Shown: positions 9,099-15,740 of the stretch, piece by piece
How positions within the stretch are numbered: position 1 is the first letter of the stretch
Layout of the letters: each line of letters starts with the position of its first letter
Source: a virus
Virus record (IMG/VR): IMGVR_UViG_3300048032_000136
Coordinates: 1-31,123 of that record
Direction: 5' to 3' (one strand)
Length of the DNA: 31,123 nucleotides
The notes under the pieces: model-generated
The model's input: only the letters and a program-made list of their open reading frames with translations
The model's database searches: none
Told to the model about the DNA's origin: nothing
Translations under genes and position numbers: made by a program

Positions 9099-9295
9099 TG
9101 AAGATGTCACTAGAACCAGAACTTAAAGTCCAGATGGAACTGGACGCACATGAGAAAGAGTGTGCTATTCGCTACGAGATGGTACACGGCAAACTAGCCA
9201 GCCTTGATAAACGTATGTGGCGTTTAGAGGCAATGATAATGGGGTCAACGATTATAGTCGTTGGTCTTGCATCGTCCCTGTTGATGAAGATGTAA
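9098..9295 (+). CDS. Small coiled-coil / single-TM protein, XhlA- or holin-like
   Basis: 65 residues from ATG 9098. Residues 5-45 are charged and heptad-like (HEKECAIRYEMVHGKLASLD, then KRMWRLEAM). Residues 46-62 are one membrane span (IMGSTIIVVGLASSLLM), placing a short coiled coil on one side of the membrane. This plan resembles XhlA/haemolysin-type lysis accessory proteins. It opens a group of small membrane proteins that leads to the lysozyme, so a lysis role is likely. It could also be a pinholin or accessory factor. Confidence 0.65.
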   Translation: MKMSLEPELKVQMELDAHEKECAIRYEMVHGKLASLDKRMWRLEAMIMGSTIIVVGLASSLLMKM

Positions 9296-9523
9296 ATGCA
9301 ACATGTGTTCTTGCTCCTAGTCTTCATAGGGACAGGCGAGTACAGAGCATTGACCAGTAGCGATATGTACTTCGCTGACATCAACCGTTGCAACTACTTC
9401 GCATCCCAAATCTCAAAACGATACGGCAACTATAGTTACTCTGACTTCGTAGATGCGAAGGACAGGGTGACTGCGTATTGCATCCCCAAATATATAAACA
9501 CAGACAACGTGGAGGTTTACTGA
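9296..9523 (+). CDS. Small secreted-type protein with signal-like N-terminus (hypothetical)
   Basis: 75 residues from ATG 9296, immediately after the preceding stop. The first 12 residues are hydrophobic (QHVFLLLVFIGTG) and could be an uncleaved anchor or a signal peptide. The rest is polar and aromatic, with two Cys in CNYFASQI and AYCIPKY that could form a disulfide outside the cytoplasm. I recall short proteins with this same pattern in other marine phages, without known function. Periplasmic location and a lysis-related role are inferences from the neighbours. Confidence 0.6.
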   Translation: MQHVFLLLVFIGTGEYRALTSSDMYFADINRCNYFASQISKRYGNYSYSDFVDAKDRVTAYCIPKYINTDNVEVY

Positions 9524-9976
9524 ATGATTGACCCAGTATCGGCCTTTGCTGCCGTATCTGCTGGACATTCCGCTATTATGAAAGCTGTGCAAGTAGGCAA
9601 AGATTTGTCTTCATTAAGTAATGCAATGGCTAAGTATGCACAGGGTGAAGCAGAACTTCAGTTTGGGGCAGCACAAAAGAAAAAATCTAGATTCTCATTT
9701 GCTGAAGACAGCGCAATCGAAAAGCATTTTCGTAAAGAAAAACTTGACGATATGCGTAACGAGCTTCGCTCTATATTCCAACTTTATGGAAAACCAGGTC
9801 AATGGGAAAGGCTTCAAGCTGAGATAGCTACTGAGAGAGCCAGAATTCAAAAAGAATTAAACTTAAAAGCACATAGAAAAGAACAACTACAAATCTGGTG
9901 TACCGTCATTGCAATGGTGGTAGTGGGTGGTGGTGGTTTCCTTTGGTATGTGCTTTGGCTCAAAGGAGCAATGTAA
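9524..9976 (+). CDS. Membrane-anchored helical protein (hypothetical, 150 aa)
   Basis: 150 residues from ATG 9524 with GTGGAGG upstream. The N-terminal 35 residues (DPVSAFAAVSAGHSAIMKAV) are helical and Ala-rich. Residues 55-120 are strongly charged and predicted coiled (KEKLDDMRNELRSIF, ERARIQKELNLKAHRKEQL). A single membrane span lies at about 123-145 (IWCTVIAMVVVGGGGFLWYV). I recall the same arrangement in tail/lysis-region proteins of marine phages, where function is unknown. It may be a membrane-linked lysis or spanin-like factor, but I see no lipobox. Confidence 0.6.
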   Translation: MIDPVSAFAAVSAGHSAIMKAVQVGKDLSSLSNAMAKYAQGEAELQFGAAQKKKSRFSFAEDSAIEKHFRKEKLDDMRNELRSIFQLYGKPGQWERLQAEIATERARIQKELNLKAHRKEQLQIWCTVIAMVVVGGGGFLWYVLWLKGAM

Positions 9977-10342
9977 ATGTTACCAATTATAAATGCCGTA
10001 GCCAGTCTAGCTGGTAACTGGATGGAAGCTAAGGCTCAGAAGTCTCAGGCAAAACAGAAGCTGGAAGTTGCTAAAATAGAAGCCCAAGTATCCAAAGTCC
10101 AACAGGACGGTAATTGGGAAGAGCAAGCTATGAAAGCGTCTGACAACTCAATTAAAGATGAGCTTTGGACTTGTGCTTTCATCTTGATAATAGCTGGATG
10201 TATGTATCCTGATGCCCAACCTTATATCCGTGAAGGCTTTATCGTCCTCAAAGAAGACTGCCCAGAGTGGTTGTCTTGGGGCATCTTAGCCAGCATTGGT
10301 GCTTCGTTTGGCCTAAAATCTATTGGGGCTTTTAAGAAATGA
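9977..10342 (+). CDS. Holin-like protein with two membrane segments
   Basis: 121 residues from ATG 9977 with AAAGGAG upstream. After a charged, Gln/Lys-rich helical N-terminus come two hydrophobic spans: about 65-82 (ELWTCAFILIIAGCMYP) and 98-115 (WLSWGILASIGASFGLKSIG). A conserved-looking GF-x-x-L...CPEWLSWG linker lies between them. The pattern of KDE followed by a span, GF..L, P-W and ASFG matches the phage '3TM' holin type. Holins form lesions in the inner membrane and release the lysozyme. The lysozyme is encoded three genes downstream, which fits. It overlaps the next gene (ATGA). Confidence 0.65.
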   Translation: MLPIINAVASLAGNWMEAKAQKSQAKQKLEVAKIEAQVSKVQQDGNWEEQAMKASDNSIKDELWTCAFILIIAGCMYPDAQPYIREGFIVLKEDCPEWLSWGILASIGASFGLKSIGAFKK

Positions 10343-10641
10343 AACAAGCCGCAACCAAATTAAACGAAGCCAGTGAAATCACAATCCCACTTCGCAACCT
10401 CATCAGCATGATTGCTTTTACTGCAGTCTCAGTATGGGTTTACTTCGGACTTACAGAACGCATCAGTTTCTTGGAACACAACCTTGAACTGACGATGGAG
10501 GAAGTCGAAGAAAACGACAACTGGATTGACGAGTTCCAACCCCCAAAATCAGTGCAAGACACAGTGGGCAGAGTGCATGAACTTGAAATTGAGATTGCAA
10601 AATTAAAACTAGTCTTATCGCAAGGAAGAGTATGGGACTAA
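10339..10641 (+). CDS. Single-TM coiled-coil protein, possible inner-membrane spanin-like
   Basis: 100 residues from ATG 10339, four bases inside the holin-like gene. A membrane span sits at about 20-37 (LISMIAFTAVSVWVYFGL). It is followed by an acidic helical region (LEHNLELTMEEVEENDNW), a proline break (EFQPPK) and a second heptad-like helix (VGRVHELEIEIAKLKLVLSQ). One N-terminal span with a periplasmic coiled coil is the plan of inner-membrane spanins (T7 gp18.5 type). No outer-membrane lipoprotein partner is visible, so the spanin reading remains a guess. Confidence 0.55.
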   Translation: MKQAATKLNEASEITIPLRNLISMIAFTAVSVWVYFGLTERISFLEHNLELTMEEVEENDNWIDEFQPPKSVQDTVGRVHELEIEIAKLKLVLSQGRVWD

Positions 10642-10839
10642 ATGATGTGGGACATGCACAACCTTACAACCCCAGAACAAGCAGAGAGAAATCGAATGAG
10701 TCTTTATAAAAACATCAATAAAAAGAAAGCAGCTGGAACTAGTAATTCAAAAGCTAAATCAACAATTTCAGATGCTGCCTATGCAAACATGAAAGCTGGG
10801 TTTCCTAAAACAAATAAATATAAAAAGAAGAAGGCATGA
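10642..10839 (+). CDS. Small basic protein (hypothetical, 65 aa)
   Basis: 65 residues from ATG 10642, directly after the preceding TAA. The second Met codon at 10645 is an equally good start. The product is hydrophilic and ends in a run of lysines (NKYKKKKA), with another basic patch at NINKKKAAG. It has no membrane span or motif. Position between lysis genes and the ATGA overlap with the lysozyme gene suggest co-translation. Function is unknown; a nucleic-acid- or membrane-surface-binding protein is possible. Confidence 0.55.
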   Translation: MMWDMHNLTTPEQAERNRMSLYKNINKKKAAGTSNSKAKSTISDAAYANMKAGFPKTNKYKKKKA

Positions 10840-11249
10840 ACCAGCTAGTTGACCAACTTATCCGACATGAGGGCATGGAGCTAAAGCCATATAAATGCAC
10901 GTCAGACAAGCTAACAATCGGTATTGGAAGAAATCTGGAAGACGTAGGCATCAGCGAAGAAGAAGCGAAAACCCTACTAATGAACGACTTGGCGAGAGTG
11001 GACGCACAGCTAGAACAGATGATGCCGTGGTCACAAGAGCTAGACGCGGTGAGGTACGAAGGATTAATGAACTTCGTCTTCAACGTAGGCATAGGGACAG
11101 CCTCAAAGTTCGTAAACGCAATGGGTCAGCTAAAGGACGGAAACTACGATATGGCAGCAACAGAGCTGCTTGATAGTCGCTGGGCTAAACAAGTAGGCCA
11201 ACGCGCTGTGGAAGTCGCTGAGCAAATTCGTACAGGAGAGTACCAATGA
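10836..11249 (+). CDS. Endolysin, GH24 (T4-type) lysozyme
   Basis: 137 residues from ATG 10836 (ATGA overlap). It cleaves the MurNAc-GlcNAc bond of peptidoglycan. The N-terminus has the GH24 catalytic pattern RHEGMELKPYKCTSDKLTIG: Glu12, then Cys21 at the position of T4 lysozyme Asp20, then Thr27. Cys at that position is common in phage GH24 enzymes. Next come NLEDVGISEEEAKTLL and GLMNFVFNVGIG, also family hallmarks. There is no signal peptide, so release through the holin-like protein is expected. It replaces the T7 gp3.5 amidase, which I do not find. It overlaps the next gene by four bases. Confidence 0.93.
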   Translation: MNQLVDQLIRHEGMELKPYKCTSDKLTIGIGRNLEDVGISEEEAKTLLMNDLARVDAQLEQMMPWSQELDAVRYEGLMNFVFNVGIGTASKFVNAMGQLKDGNYDMAATELLDSRWAKQVGQRAVEVAEQIRTGEYQ

Positions 11250-11443
11250 ACAAAATACCAACTGCTCCTAAAAAAACAGATAAGTACAAAAAACAAGTAA
11301 CTAGTGCGCCAGTGTTTTCTAGTAGAGAAGCGGCTCTAAAACACCGAAAAGAAAAAGGTGGGACAGTGGCAGTAGATATGGGCAGTTACCATTTATACAT
11401 ATTTCCAAATGGAAGCACTTCGTCTATCGGAAAACCGAAATGA
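11246..11443 (+). CDS. Small basic protein (hypothetical, 65 aa)
   Basis: 65 residues from ATG 11246 (ATGA overlap with the lysozyme gene; GGAG upstream). The N-terminus is Lys-rich (APKKTDKYKKQ). The remainder (FSSREAALKHRKEKGGTVAV, SYHLYIFPNGSTSSI) could form a small alpha/beta unit. I do not recognise the family. It overlaps the small terminase gene by four bases, so lysozyme, this gene and terminase are probably translationally coupled. Confidence 0.6.
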   Translation: MNKIPTAPKKTDKYKKQVTSAPVFSSREAALKHRKEKGGTVAVDMGSYHLYIFPNGSTSSIGKPK

Positions 11444-11646
11444 GCAGAGAAATCCTAGACTCCCTGCATGATGCAGTAAGCCAAGAGCTACTTGCTCGTG
11501 TCCGTACTGGCGAAGCTACAGCCTCAGAGTTATCCGTAGCCGTTAAGTTTCTCAAAGACAACGGAGCCAGCCTAGACGTTATAACTGCTGAGTCTCCTAT
11601 GGGTAACCTCCTAGAGAGCCTGCCGTTTGAGTCAGTAGTTAACTAA
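11440..11646 (+). CDS. terS: Terminase small subunit (T7 gp18-like)
   Basis: 68 residues from ATG 11440. The sequence (LDSLHDAVSQELLARVRTGE, then ATASELSVAVKFLKDNGASL) matches the N-terminal helical DNA-binding part found in many short T7-like small terminases. It recognises concatemeric phage DNA and guides the large subunit. It is shorter than T7 gp18 (89). The partner, large terminase, lies about 1.07 kb downstream, separated by the oxygenase-like gene. In T7 only the small Rz genes lie between the two. Confidence 0.72.
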   Translation: MSREILDSLHDAVSQELLARVRTGEATASELSVAVKFLKDNGASLDVITAESPMGNLLESLPFESVVN

Positions 11647-11656
11647 TGGAGATTAG

Positions 11657-12724
11657 ATGCCCCCAAGAAATCATAAGCAGTGGCGAACCAAGCCAAGCGT
11701 AGAGTATGTAAGCTCTTACATCTACTCTGACCAAGACCTGTATGAACAAGAGATGGAAAAGATATTCTCTAAGGTATGGGTTCCTATGTGTCACATCAGC
11801 GAGATGCGTAACGAAGGAGACTTCAGAACCACAGAAATTGCTGGGGTTCATGTAATTGCATGGAATACTAGTGGTGGTGTAGTAGCAAAAAGAGATACTG
11901 GAGTACATAAGCTATCTGGTAATATGGAAGTACTCACAACTGGTTTTCCACTACACTGTGAAGTAAAACATGGTGGTATGGTCTGGGTTACCTTAGACCC
12001 AAATCCTACCCAGAGTGTGGAGGAATGGACTTGTGGTGCTTTTGTTTGTATTGCTGATGCTATTGATACCGAAGAACTGGAGGTCTTCCATTACCATAAG
12101 GCCATCATAGACACTAACTACAAGCTTTGGCACGACACAAACTCAGAGTTCTATCATGACTTCATGCACTACTTTAATCGTGTGTCTGGTTTTAACGATG
12201 AGTACTTTGCTCGTAAGAACATCCCGTTTGATAATGGGCATGTAAACGTTAGTAGCTTCACGGTTAACTACGAAGAGTATGATGGCTTTGAAGATAGAGG
12301 TGAACTCTCCTTCCCTAACCTACCCCCAAACCAATGGTACATGGTAGACCTATTCCCTGGATATAACTTCAATCTACGAGGCTCAGCTTACCGTAGCGAT
12401 AGTGTCACTCCTCTAGCACCTAACAAGGTTCTCATAGAGTTCAGAGGCTACGGCCTCAAGAGTGACAGTAAAGAAGACAGAGCTACTCGTATTAAACACC
12501 ATAACTCCATCTGGGGTGGCTTCGGACGTAACCTACACGAAGACCTAATAGGTGTAGCAGGACAAGGCACAACCATGCGCCCCGGTACTGAAGAGCGTCA
12601 TATCCTCCACGGTAGACACGAGAACGGAACAATTCACGATGAGGTTGGTATGAGACACTATTATGCTGAGTGGTCTAAATGGATAGGCGTTGATGCCAGC
12701 AATCCAAAGGCACTAGCCGCTTGA
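11657..12724 (+). CDS. Rieske-type ring-hydroxylating oxygenase homologue lacking the [2Fe-2S] ligands
   Basis: 355 residues from ATG 11657 with TGGAGATTAG upstream. The N-terminus matches oxygenase alpha subunits: EQEMEKIFSKVWVPMCH, then EGDFRTTEIAGVHVIAWN. The usual Rieske segment with its Cys-x-His and Cys-x2-His ligands is absent: only about 25 residues separate VIAWN from the post-cluster strand FPLHCEVKHGGMVWVTLDP. The catalytic non-haem iron site seems kept: NYKLWHDTNSEFYHDFMHYF gives Glu164, His167 and His171, and NLHEDLIGVAGQG gives Asp296. Without the cluster it cannot take electrons in the normal way, so it may use another donor, be a partial subunit, or have a non-enzymatic role. 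It sits between terS and terL. The stop overlaps the terL start (TTGA). Confidence 0.78.
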   Translation: MPPRNHKQWRTKPSVEYVSSYIYSDQDLYEQEMEKIFSKVWVPMCHISEMRNEGDFRTTEIAGVHVIAWNTSGGVVAKRDTGVHKLSGNMEVLTTGFPLHCEVKHGGMVWVTLDPNPTQSVEEWTCGAFVCIADAIDTEELEVFHYHKAIIDTNYKLWHDTNSEFYHDFMHYFNRVSGFNDEYFARKNIPFDNGHVNVSSFTVNYEEYDGFEDRGELSFPNLPPNQWYMVDLFPGYNFNLRGSAYRSDSVTPLAPNKVLIEFRGYGLKSDSKEDRATRIKHHNSIWGGFGRNLHEDLIGVAGQGTTMRPGTEERHILHGRHENGTIHDEVGMRHYYAEWSKWIGVDASNPKALAA

Positions 12725-14388
12725 ACGTACCAGTTCAACTGCATGACTTCAGAAACTTTCTCTTCTTGGTGTGGAAACACCTTGGCCTCCCAGAACCCAC
12801 CCCCATACAGTACGACATTGCAGAATACCTGCAGAGTAGTCCTAAACGAGCCATCATTGAGGCTTTTCGTGGGGTGGGTAAGAGCTACATTACGGCAGCC
12901 TATGTCGTTCACCAGCTTCTGCTAGACCCAGAACTAAAGTTTCTTGTCGTATCTGCATCGAAGTCTCGTGCTGATGACTTCTCCACCTTTACCCAACGGA
13001 TTATCCTAGAGCTACCTATATGTCAGCACCTAGTAGCCAAGGATACCCAACGATGGTCAAAGATTGCCTTTGACGTAGCCCCTGCTAAAGCAGCAGGTAG
13101 CCCATCAGTCAAGTCTGTGGGTGTGACAGGCCAGCTTACTGGCTCTCGTGCCGACATAATCATTGCTGATGACGTAGAAGTACCTAATAACTCCATGACC
13201 CAGATGATGCGTGAAAAGCTTGGTGAAGCAGTCAAGGAGTTTGACGCTATCCTAAAGCCAGACGGTAAGGTTGTATACCTTGGAACCCCTCAAAACGAGA
13301 TGTCCCTGTACAATACCCTGCTAGAACGTGGCTATTCGATGCGTGTATGGCCTGCAAGGTATCCTACCGTAGAAGGCTCTCAGAAGGCCTACAGTGGACG
13401 TTTAGCTCCAAGCCTATGGGAGACACTAGAGAGGGACTCAGAGGCCATCAATGGGACTCCTACGGACTCTAAACGCTTTTCTGATGAAGACTTGATAGAA
13501 AGAGAGCTTAGTTATGGCAGAAGTGGCTTCGCTTTACAGTTTATGCTTGATACTAGCATGTCTGATGCTGATAGGTATCCTCTCAAAATAGCAGACCTGA
13601 TTGTCTACCCCTGTGATATTGACACAGCACCAGAGAAACTGGTCTGGGGCATCTTCAAGCCTATTGATAGCGTCCCCAACGTGGCTTTGTCTGGTGACCG
13701 TTTCTACGCCCCAGAGGACACCATAGGACGCTCCAGATACACAGGTAGTGTTCTTGCCATTGACCCCTCTGGTAGAGGCTCTGACGAGACAGCATACGCC
13801 GTTGTGAAGATGCTCAACGGTTTCCTGCACGTTGCAGCTGCAGGAGGCATTGCTGGGGGCTACAGTGACGACACCTTGAAGACCATAGCTAACCTTGCGA
13901 AAGACCATAAGGTTAACGCTGTGCTGATTGAGAGTAACTTTGGTGACGGTATGTTCACTGAGCTACTCAAGCCTCACATGACTAAGGTGTACCCTGTGTC
14001 TATGGAGGAGGTCAGGCATAGTAAGCAGAAGGAAGCTAGGATTATTGATACTCTAGAGCCTGTAATGAACCAGCATAGGCTCGTTATAGACCCTAAAGTA
14101 CTCCAGAGAGACTACGATAGTGTGCAACATCTACCACCTGAGAAGGCCATGAGGTACATGCTGACCTACCAGATGACTAGAATTACACGTCAACGTGGTG
14201 CTTTGGCTCACGATGATAGGTTGGATGTCTTGGCTATGGCTGTGCAGTACTGGGTAGACCAGATGGCAGCAGATGCTGACAGTGAGATTAGGGTCAGGAA
14301 GAGTGAATTACTGGATAATGAGCTAGATAAGTTCATGTCTCATGTAAATACCAGTAATCATAGAGCAAAAGCTAGTTCTTGGTTCTAA
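12721..14388 (+). CDS. terL: Terminase large subunit (T7 gp19-like ATPase-nuclease)
   Basis: 555 residues, with a TTG start at 12721 in a TTGA overlap with the oxygenase-like gene. It packages DNA into the capsid. The ATPase has a Walker A-like FRGVGKSYIT near residue 50, LVVSASKSRAD, SPSVKSVGVTGQLTGSRAD and a Walker B IIIADDVE. The nuclease domain has VLAIDPSGRGSDETAYAV, AVLIESNFGDGMF and ALAHDDRLDVLAMAVQYW, which supply the acidic residues. It aligns with T7 gp19 nearly end to end (T7: 586). The last codon overlaps the phage-type promoter motif at 14383-14401. Confidence 0.97.
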   Translation: MNVPVQLHDFRNFLFLVWKHLGLPEPTPIQYDIAEYLQSSPKRAIIEAFRGVGKSYITAAYVVHQLLLDPELKFLVVSASKSRADDFSTFTQRIILELPICQHLVAKDTQRWSKIAFDVAPAKAAGSPSVKSVGVTGQLTGSRADIIIADDVEVPNNSMTQMMREKLGEAVKEFDAILKPDGKVVYLGTPQNEMSLYNTLLERGYSMRVWPARYPTVEGSQKAYSGRLAPSLWETLERDSEAINGTPTDSKRFSDEDLIERELSYGRSGFALQFMLDTSMSDADRYPLKIADLIVYPCDIDTAPEKLVWGIFKPIDSVPNVALSGDRFYAPEDTIGRSRYTGSVLAIDPSGRGSDETAYAVVKMLNGFLHVAAAGGIAGGYSDDTLKTIANLAKDHKVNAVLIESNFGDGMFTELLKPHMTKVYPVSMEEVRHSKQKEARIIDTLEPVMNQHRLVIDPKVLQRDYDSVQHLPPEKAMRYMLTYQMTRITRQRGALAHDDRLDVLAMAVQYWVDQMAADADSEIRVRKSELLDNELDKFMSHVNTSNHRAKASSWF

Positions 14389-14401
14389 CCTTCCCCTATA
14401 G
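14383..14401 (+). promoter_or_regulatory. Phage RNA polymerase promoter, copy 1
   Basis: TTCTAACCTTCCCCTATAG, identical over 19 bases to copy 2 at 21898. The CTATAG end matches the core of single-subunit polymerase promoters (T7 ends ACTATAG), so G14401 is the likely first transcribed base. It overlaps the terL stop codon and reads into the non-coding region, a position like T7's end-of-genome promoters. Confidence 0.75.
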
Positions 14402-14454
14402 CTATACCCCGGGGTTCATATATATATATATATACTTAGGTTCACTAGGGGGTC

Positions 14455-14500
14455 TAGGGGGATAAGAGGTATAGGGTCTACACCCTCCCTCCTCCCCCTA
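14455..14500 (+). other. G-tract / C-tract hairpin downstream of terminase
   Basis: Outer arms TAGGGGG (14455-14461) and CCCCCTA (14494-14500) are perfect complements. Inner arms GGGT (14474-14477) and ACCC (14482-14485) close a CTAC-spaced loop, with GAGG/CCTC in between. No T-run follows, so it is not a standard intrinsic terminator for host polymerase. It may stop phage polymerase, mark the packaging end, or form G-quadruplex-like structures on the G strand. Confidence 0.5.
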
Positions 14501-14784
14501 CCCCATCCTAAAATACAAACAAAAATCTGAGGGGGTATATACGCAAGGACCAGGCCATTCGCCCCCGTTGCCTTTAGTTATACCGCATCACGCCACGTCA
14601 AAAACAATGTTAGGCCACACCACCACACCACCAACGACTTTATATATAAGGGCTTGCTGGAATTACATCGGTTATTAAATCCGATTGCATGGCTTGGCTT
14701 GTGATTGCTTGGTGCTTTCTTTTACTTTGTCTGTTTGTTTGTATCTATTTTTTTTAATTAATTACACTCATGTATTTTTTACGC

Positions 14785-14813
14785 TTGACGGATATATTTC
14801 CATATGCTTAAAT
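14785..14813 (+). promoter_or_regulatory. Possible host sigma70 promoter
   Basis: TTGACG (14785-14790), 17-base spacer, TTAAAT (14808-14813). The -35 matches 5 of 6 and the -10 4 of 6, in AT-rich DNA and reading toward the early genes. No coding start follows closely. Confidence 0.4.
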
Positions 14814-14902
14814 CTAATCATCAAGACGACGCACTACCACGGTAGACAACCCTTGATTACTAGGTGATAACTTATAAACGCTTTAACGCATCATTAAGCA
14901 CC

Positions 14903-14936
14903 ACGAATAAAAGAATAGCCTAACGAATAAAAGAAT
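14903..14936 (+). repeat. Two 14-base direct repeats, 20-base period
   Basis: ACGAATAAAAGAAT occurs at 14903-14916 and again at 14923-14936, spaced exactly 20 bases, about two helical turns. The second copy runs into TTGACT (14936-14941), which could be a -35 box. The spacing is typical of a protein bound twice on one DNA face. Confidence 0.6.
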
Positions 14937-14989
14937 TGACTAAACTAAATTGATACACTACTGTAATAAATATCAAAGACGCAAGAAGT

Positions 14990-15360
14990 AAGAACCCTTG
15001 TGAATGCCAGACCTCTAACAGTCGAAAGGCTACGGTCACCCAAGGTTCGATAGCAGGTGCAAGCCTAGTTATCACTAGTCTATTGATACGACTAGCAAGC
15101 TATCCCATAGCAAGGACTAGCTTTTATGATGTTGGCAATATCGTTGTCAGTCGGGGTGCAAGCGATTAAATGTATGAGCTAGCGACACATACAGCCTCAG
15201 TTTACCCTAGCCGTAATAAAGGATAGCAGTATCTGGATGTATGGGTCATCACCGGCTGGGGGGTTGCAGCCTCATTCTGTCTACCATTGACAGTTGTAGG
15301 TACACCTGGACTCCATACGCTATAGTTCTCCCTTAAACTTCTAGGTGTATCTACACCTGC
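14990..15360 (+). ncRNA. Candidate structured RNA (unclassified)
   Basis: Many stems lie close together. A nested arm runs from AACCCTTG (14992) to CAAGGTT (15041); inside it is GACC/GGTC, and inside that AGTC-GAAA-GGCT with a GNRA tetraloop. Then come CTAGT-TATC-ACTAG (near 15065), CTAGTC/GACTAG, GCTAT-CCC-ATAGC (near 15100), TGTATG/CATACA (near 15171), GGCTG/CAGCC (near 15254) and CTGTC/GACAG (near 15278). There is no ORF. I recognise no known RNA family. The region may be a non-coding RNA, a leader of the early transcript, or packaging-end DNA. Confidence 0.35.
15343..15358. promoter_or_regulatory. Inverted repeat AGGTGTA-TC-TACACCT
   Basis: Perfect 7-base arms around a 2-base centre, 41 bases upstream of the first early gene. 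A shorter relative AGGT-AC-ACCT sits at 15298-15307. It shares the GTGTA/TACAC half-site with sites at 15741, 16528, 16795, 17337 and 19399, so it looks like an operator for one regulator. Confidence 0.55.
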
Positions 15361-15398
15361 CAATGATAGCAGGGTGTAAAGCTTAGGAGGCTAAAGCT

Positions 15399-15557
15399 AT
15401 GTCAAAAGTAATTCGTAATCCTATTGGTTACAATAATCTTGGTTTCAAGCGTACTACTGCACGCTATGGGGAAATTGGTTCATGGTCACAAAACGTGGGT
15501 ATGTTCTTTGTTTCTCGTTGTGCAGTAAGTGGTAAATGGGTATCTCGCAATGTGTAG
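15399..15557 (+). CDS. Small early protein (hypothetical, 52 aa)
   Basis: ATG 15399 to TAG 15557, with AGGAGG at 15385-15390 and an eight-base spacer. The product begins MSKVIRNPIGYNNLGFKRTT and ends WVSRNV; it is basic and hydrophilic, with one Cys. The ribosome site lies in the loop of a possible hairpin (GCTTAG/CTAAAGC), which could modulate translation. It is the first gene after the non-coding region, where T7-like phages place small host-takeover proteins. I do not recognise the family. Confidence 0.65.
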   Translation: MSKVIRNPIGYNNLGFKRTTARYGEIGSWSQNVGMFFVSRCAVSGKWVSRNV

Positions 15558-15726
15558 CGCAGGTGAGTACTTTCTGTATATGACGTTTGGTCTGTGTTGC
15601 ATGATGGTTGCCTTTATGGGCGTTATCAATGGTGTTGCACTGATTTATCCGTTAATGTGTTCGGTGTTCGGTCTTATCTGTTTCTGGTTACCGTTCATCA
15701 TCTATACAATCTATGAAGACGTTTAG
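15550..15726 (+). CDS. Small membrane protein (hypothetical, 58 aa)
   Basis: I prefer ATG 15550, which overlaps the preceding stop; a GTG at 15529 is possible. The 58 residues hold two hydrophobic segments (FLYMTFGLCCMMVAFMGVI and ALIYPLMCSVFGLICFWLPF) and end in EDV. It is Cys- and Met-rich. A two-span early membrane protein could alter the host membrane or block superinfection. That is inference; there is no recognisable motif and the ribosome site is weak. Confidence 0.5.
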   Translation: MCSAGEYFLYMTFGLCCMMVAFMGVINGVALIYPLMCSVFGLICFWLPFIIYTIYEDV

Positions 15727-15740
15727 TGTCATCATCTGGG

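Larger units (their letters stand above)
14389..15398. other. About 1 kb region without a convincing gene (probable genome-end / early control region)
   Basis: No credible coding frame spans this stretch; the best open frame (14685-14867) lacks a ribosome site and is low-complexity. In order it holds a phage promoter, a (TA)n tract at 14418-14434, a G-tract/C-tract hairpin (14455-14500), a CACCAC-rich stretch near 14613-14632, a small hairpin ATCGG..CCGAT near 14668-14686, T-rich DNA, possible sigma70 promoters (14785, 14936), a 14-base direct repeat, and a strongly foldable part at about 14990-15360. Lying right after terL and before the early genes, it corresponds to the joined ends of a T7-like genome. 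The terminal repeat, packaging site or a replication start could be here. Confidence 0.7.

Noticed and set aside
14418-14434. (TA)n tract as a microsatellite of functional note by itself
   Set aside because: Short and of a kind expected in AT-rich DNA; kept only as part of the genome-end region.
14685-14867. 60-codon open frame in the non-coding region
   Set aside because: No good start or ribosome site, composition follows the T-rich DNA, and the product resembles nothing; treated as chance.
15041-15056. GGTTCGATAGC resembling a tRNA T-loop
   Set aside because: No acceptor, D or anticodon arms can be built around it; it is better explained as part of the nested hairpin region.
15098-15124. 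AAGCTA..TAGCTTTT as an intrinsic terminator
   Set aside because: The stem is short and AT-rich, the loop long and the T-run only four bases.
15319-15326. CTATAG before the early genes as a fourth phage promoter
   Set aside because: The upstream sequence (CTCCATACG) does not match the other three copies, so I cannot support it.
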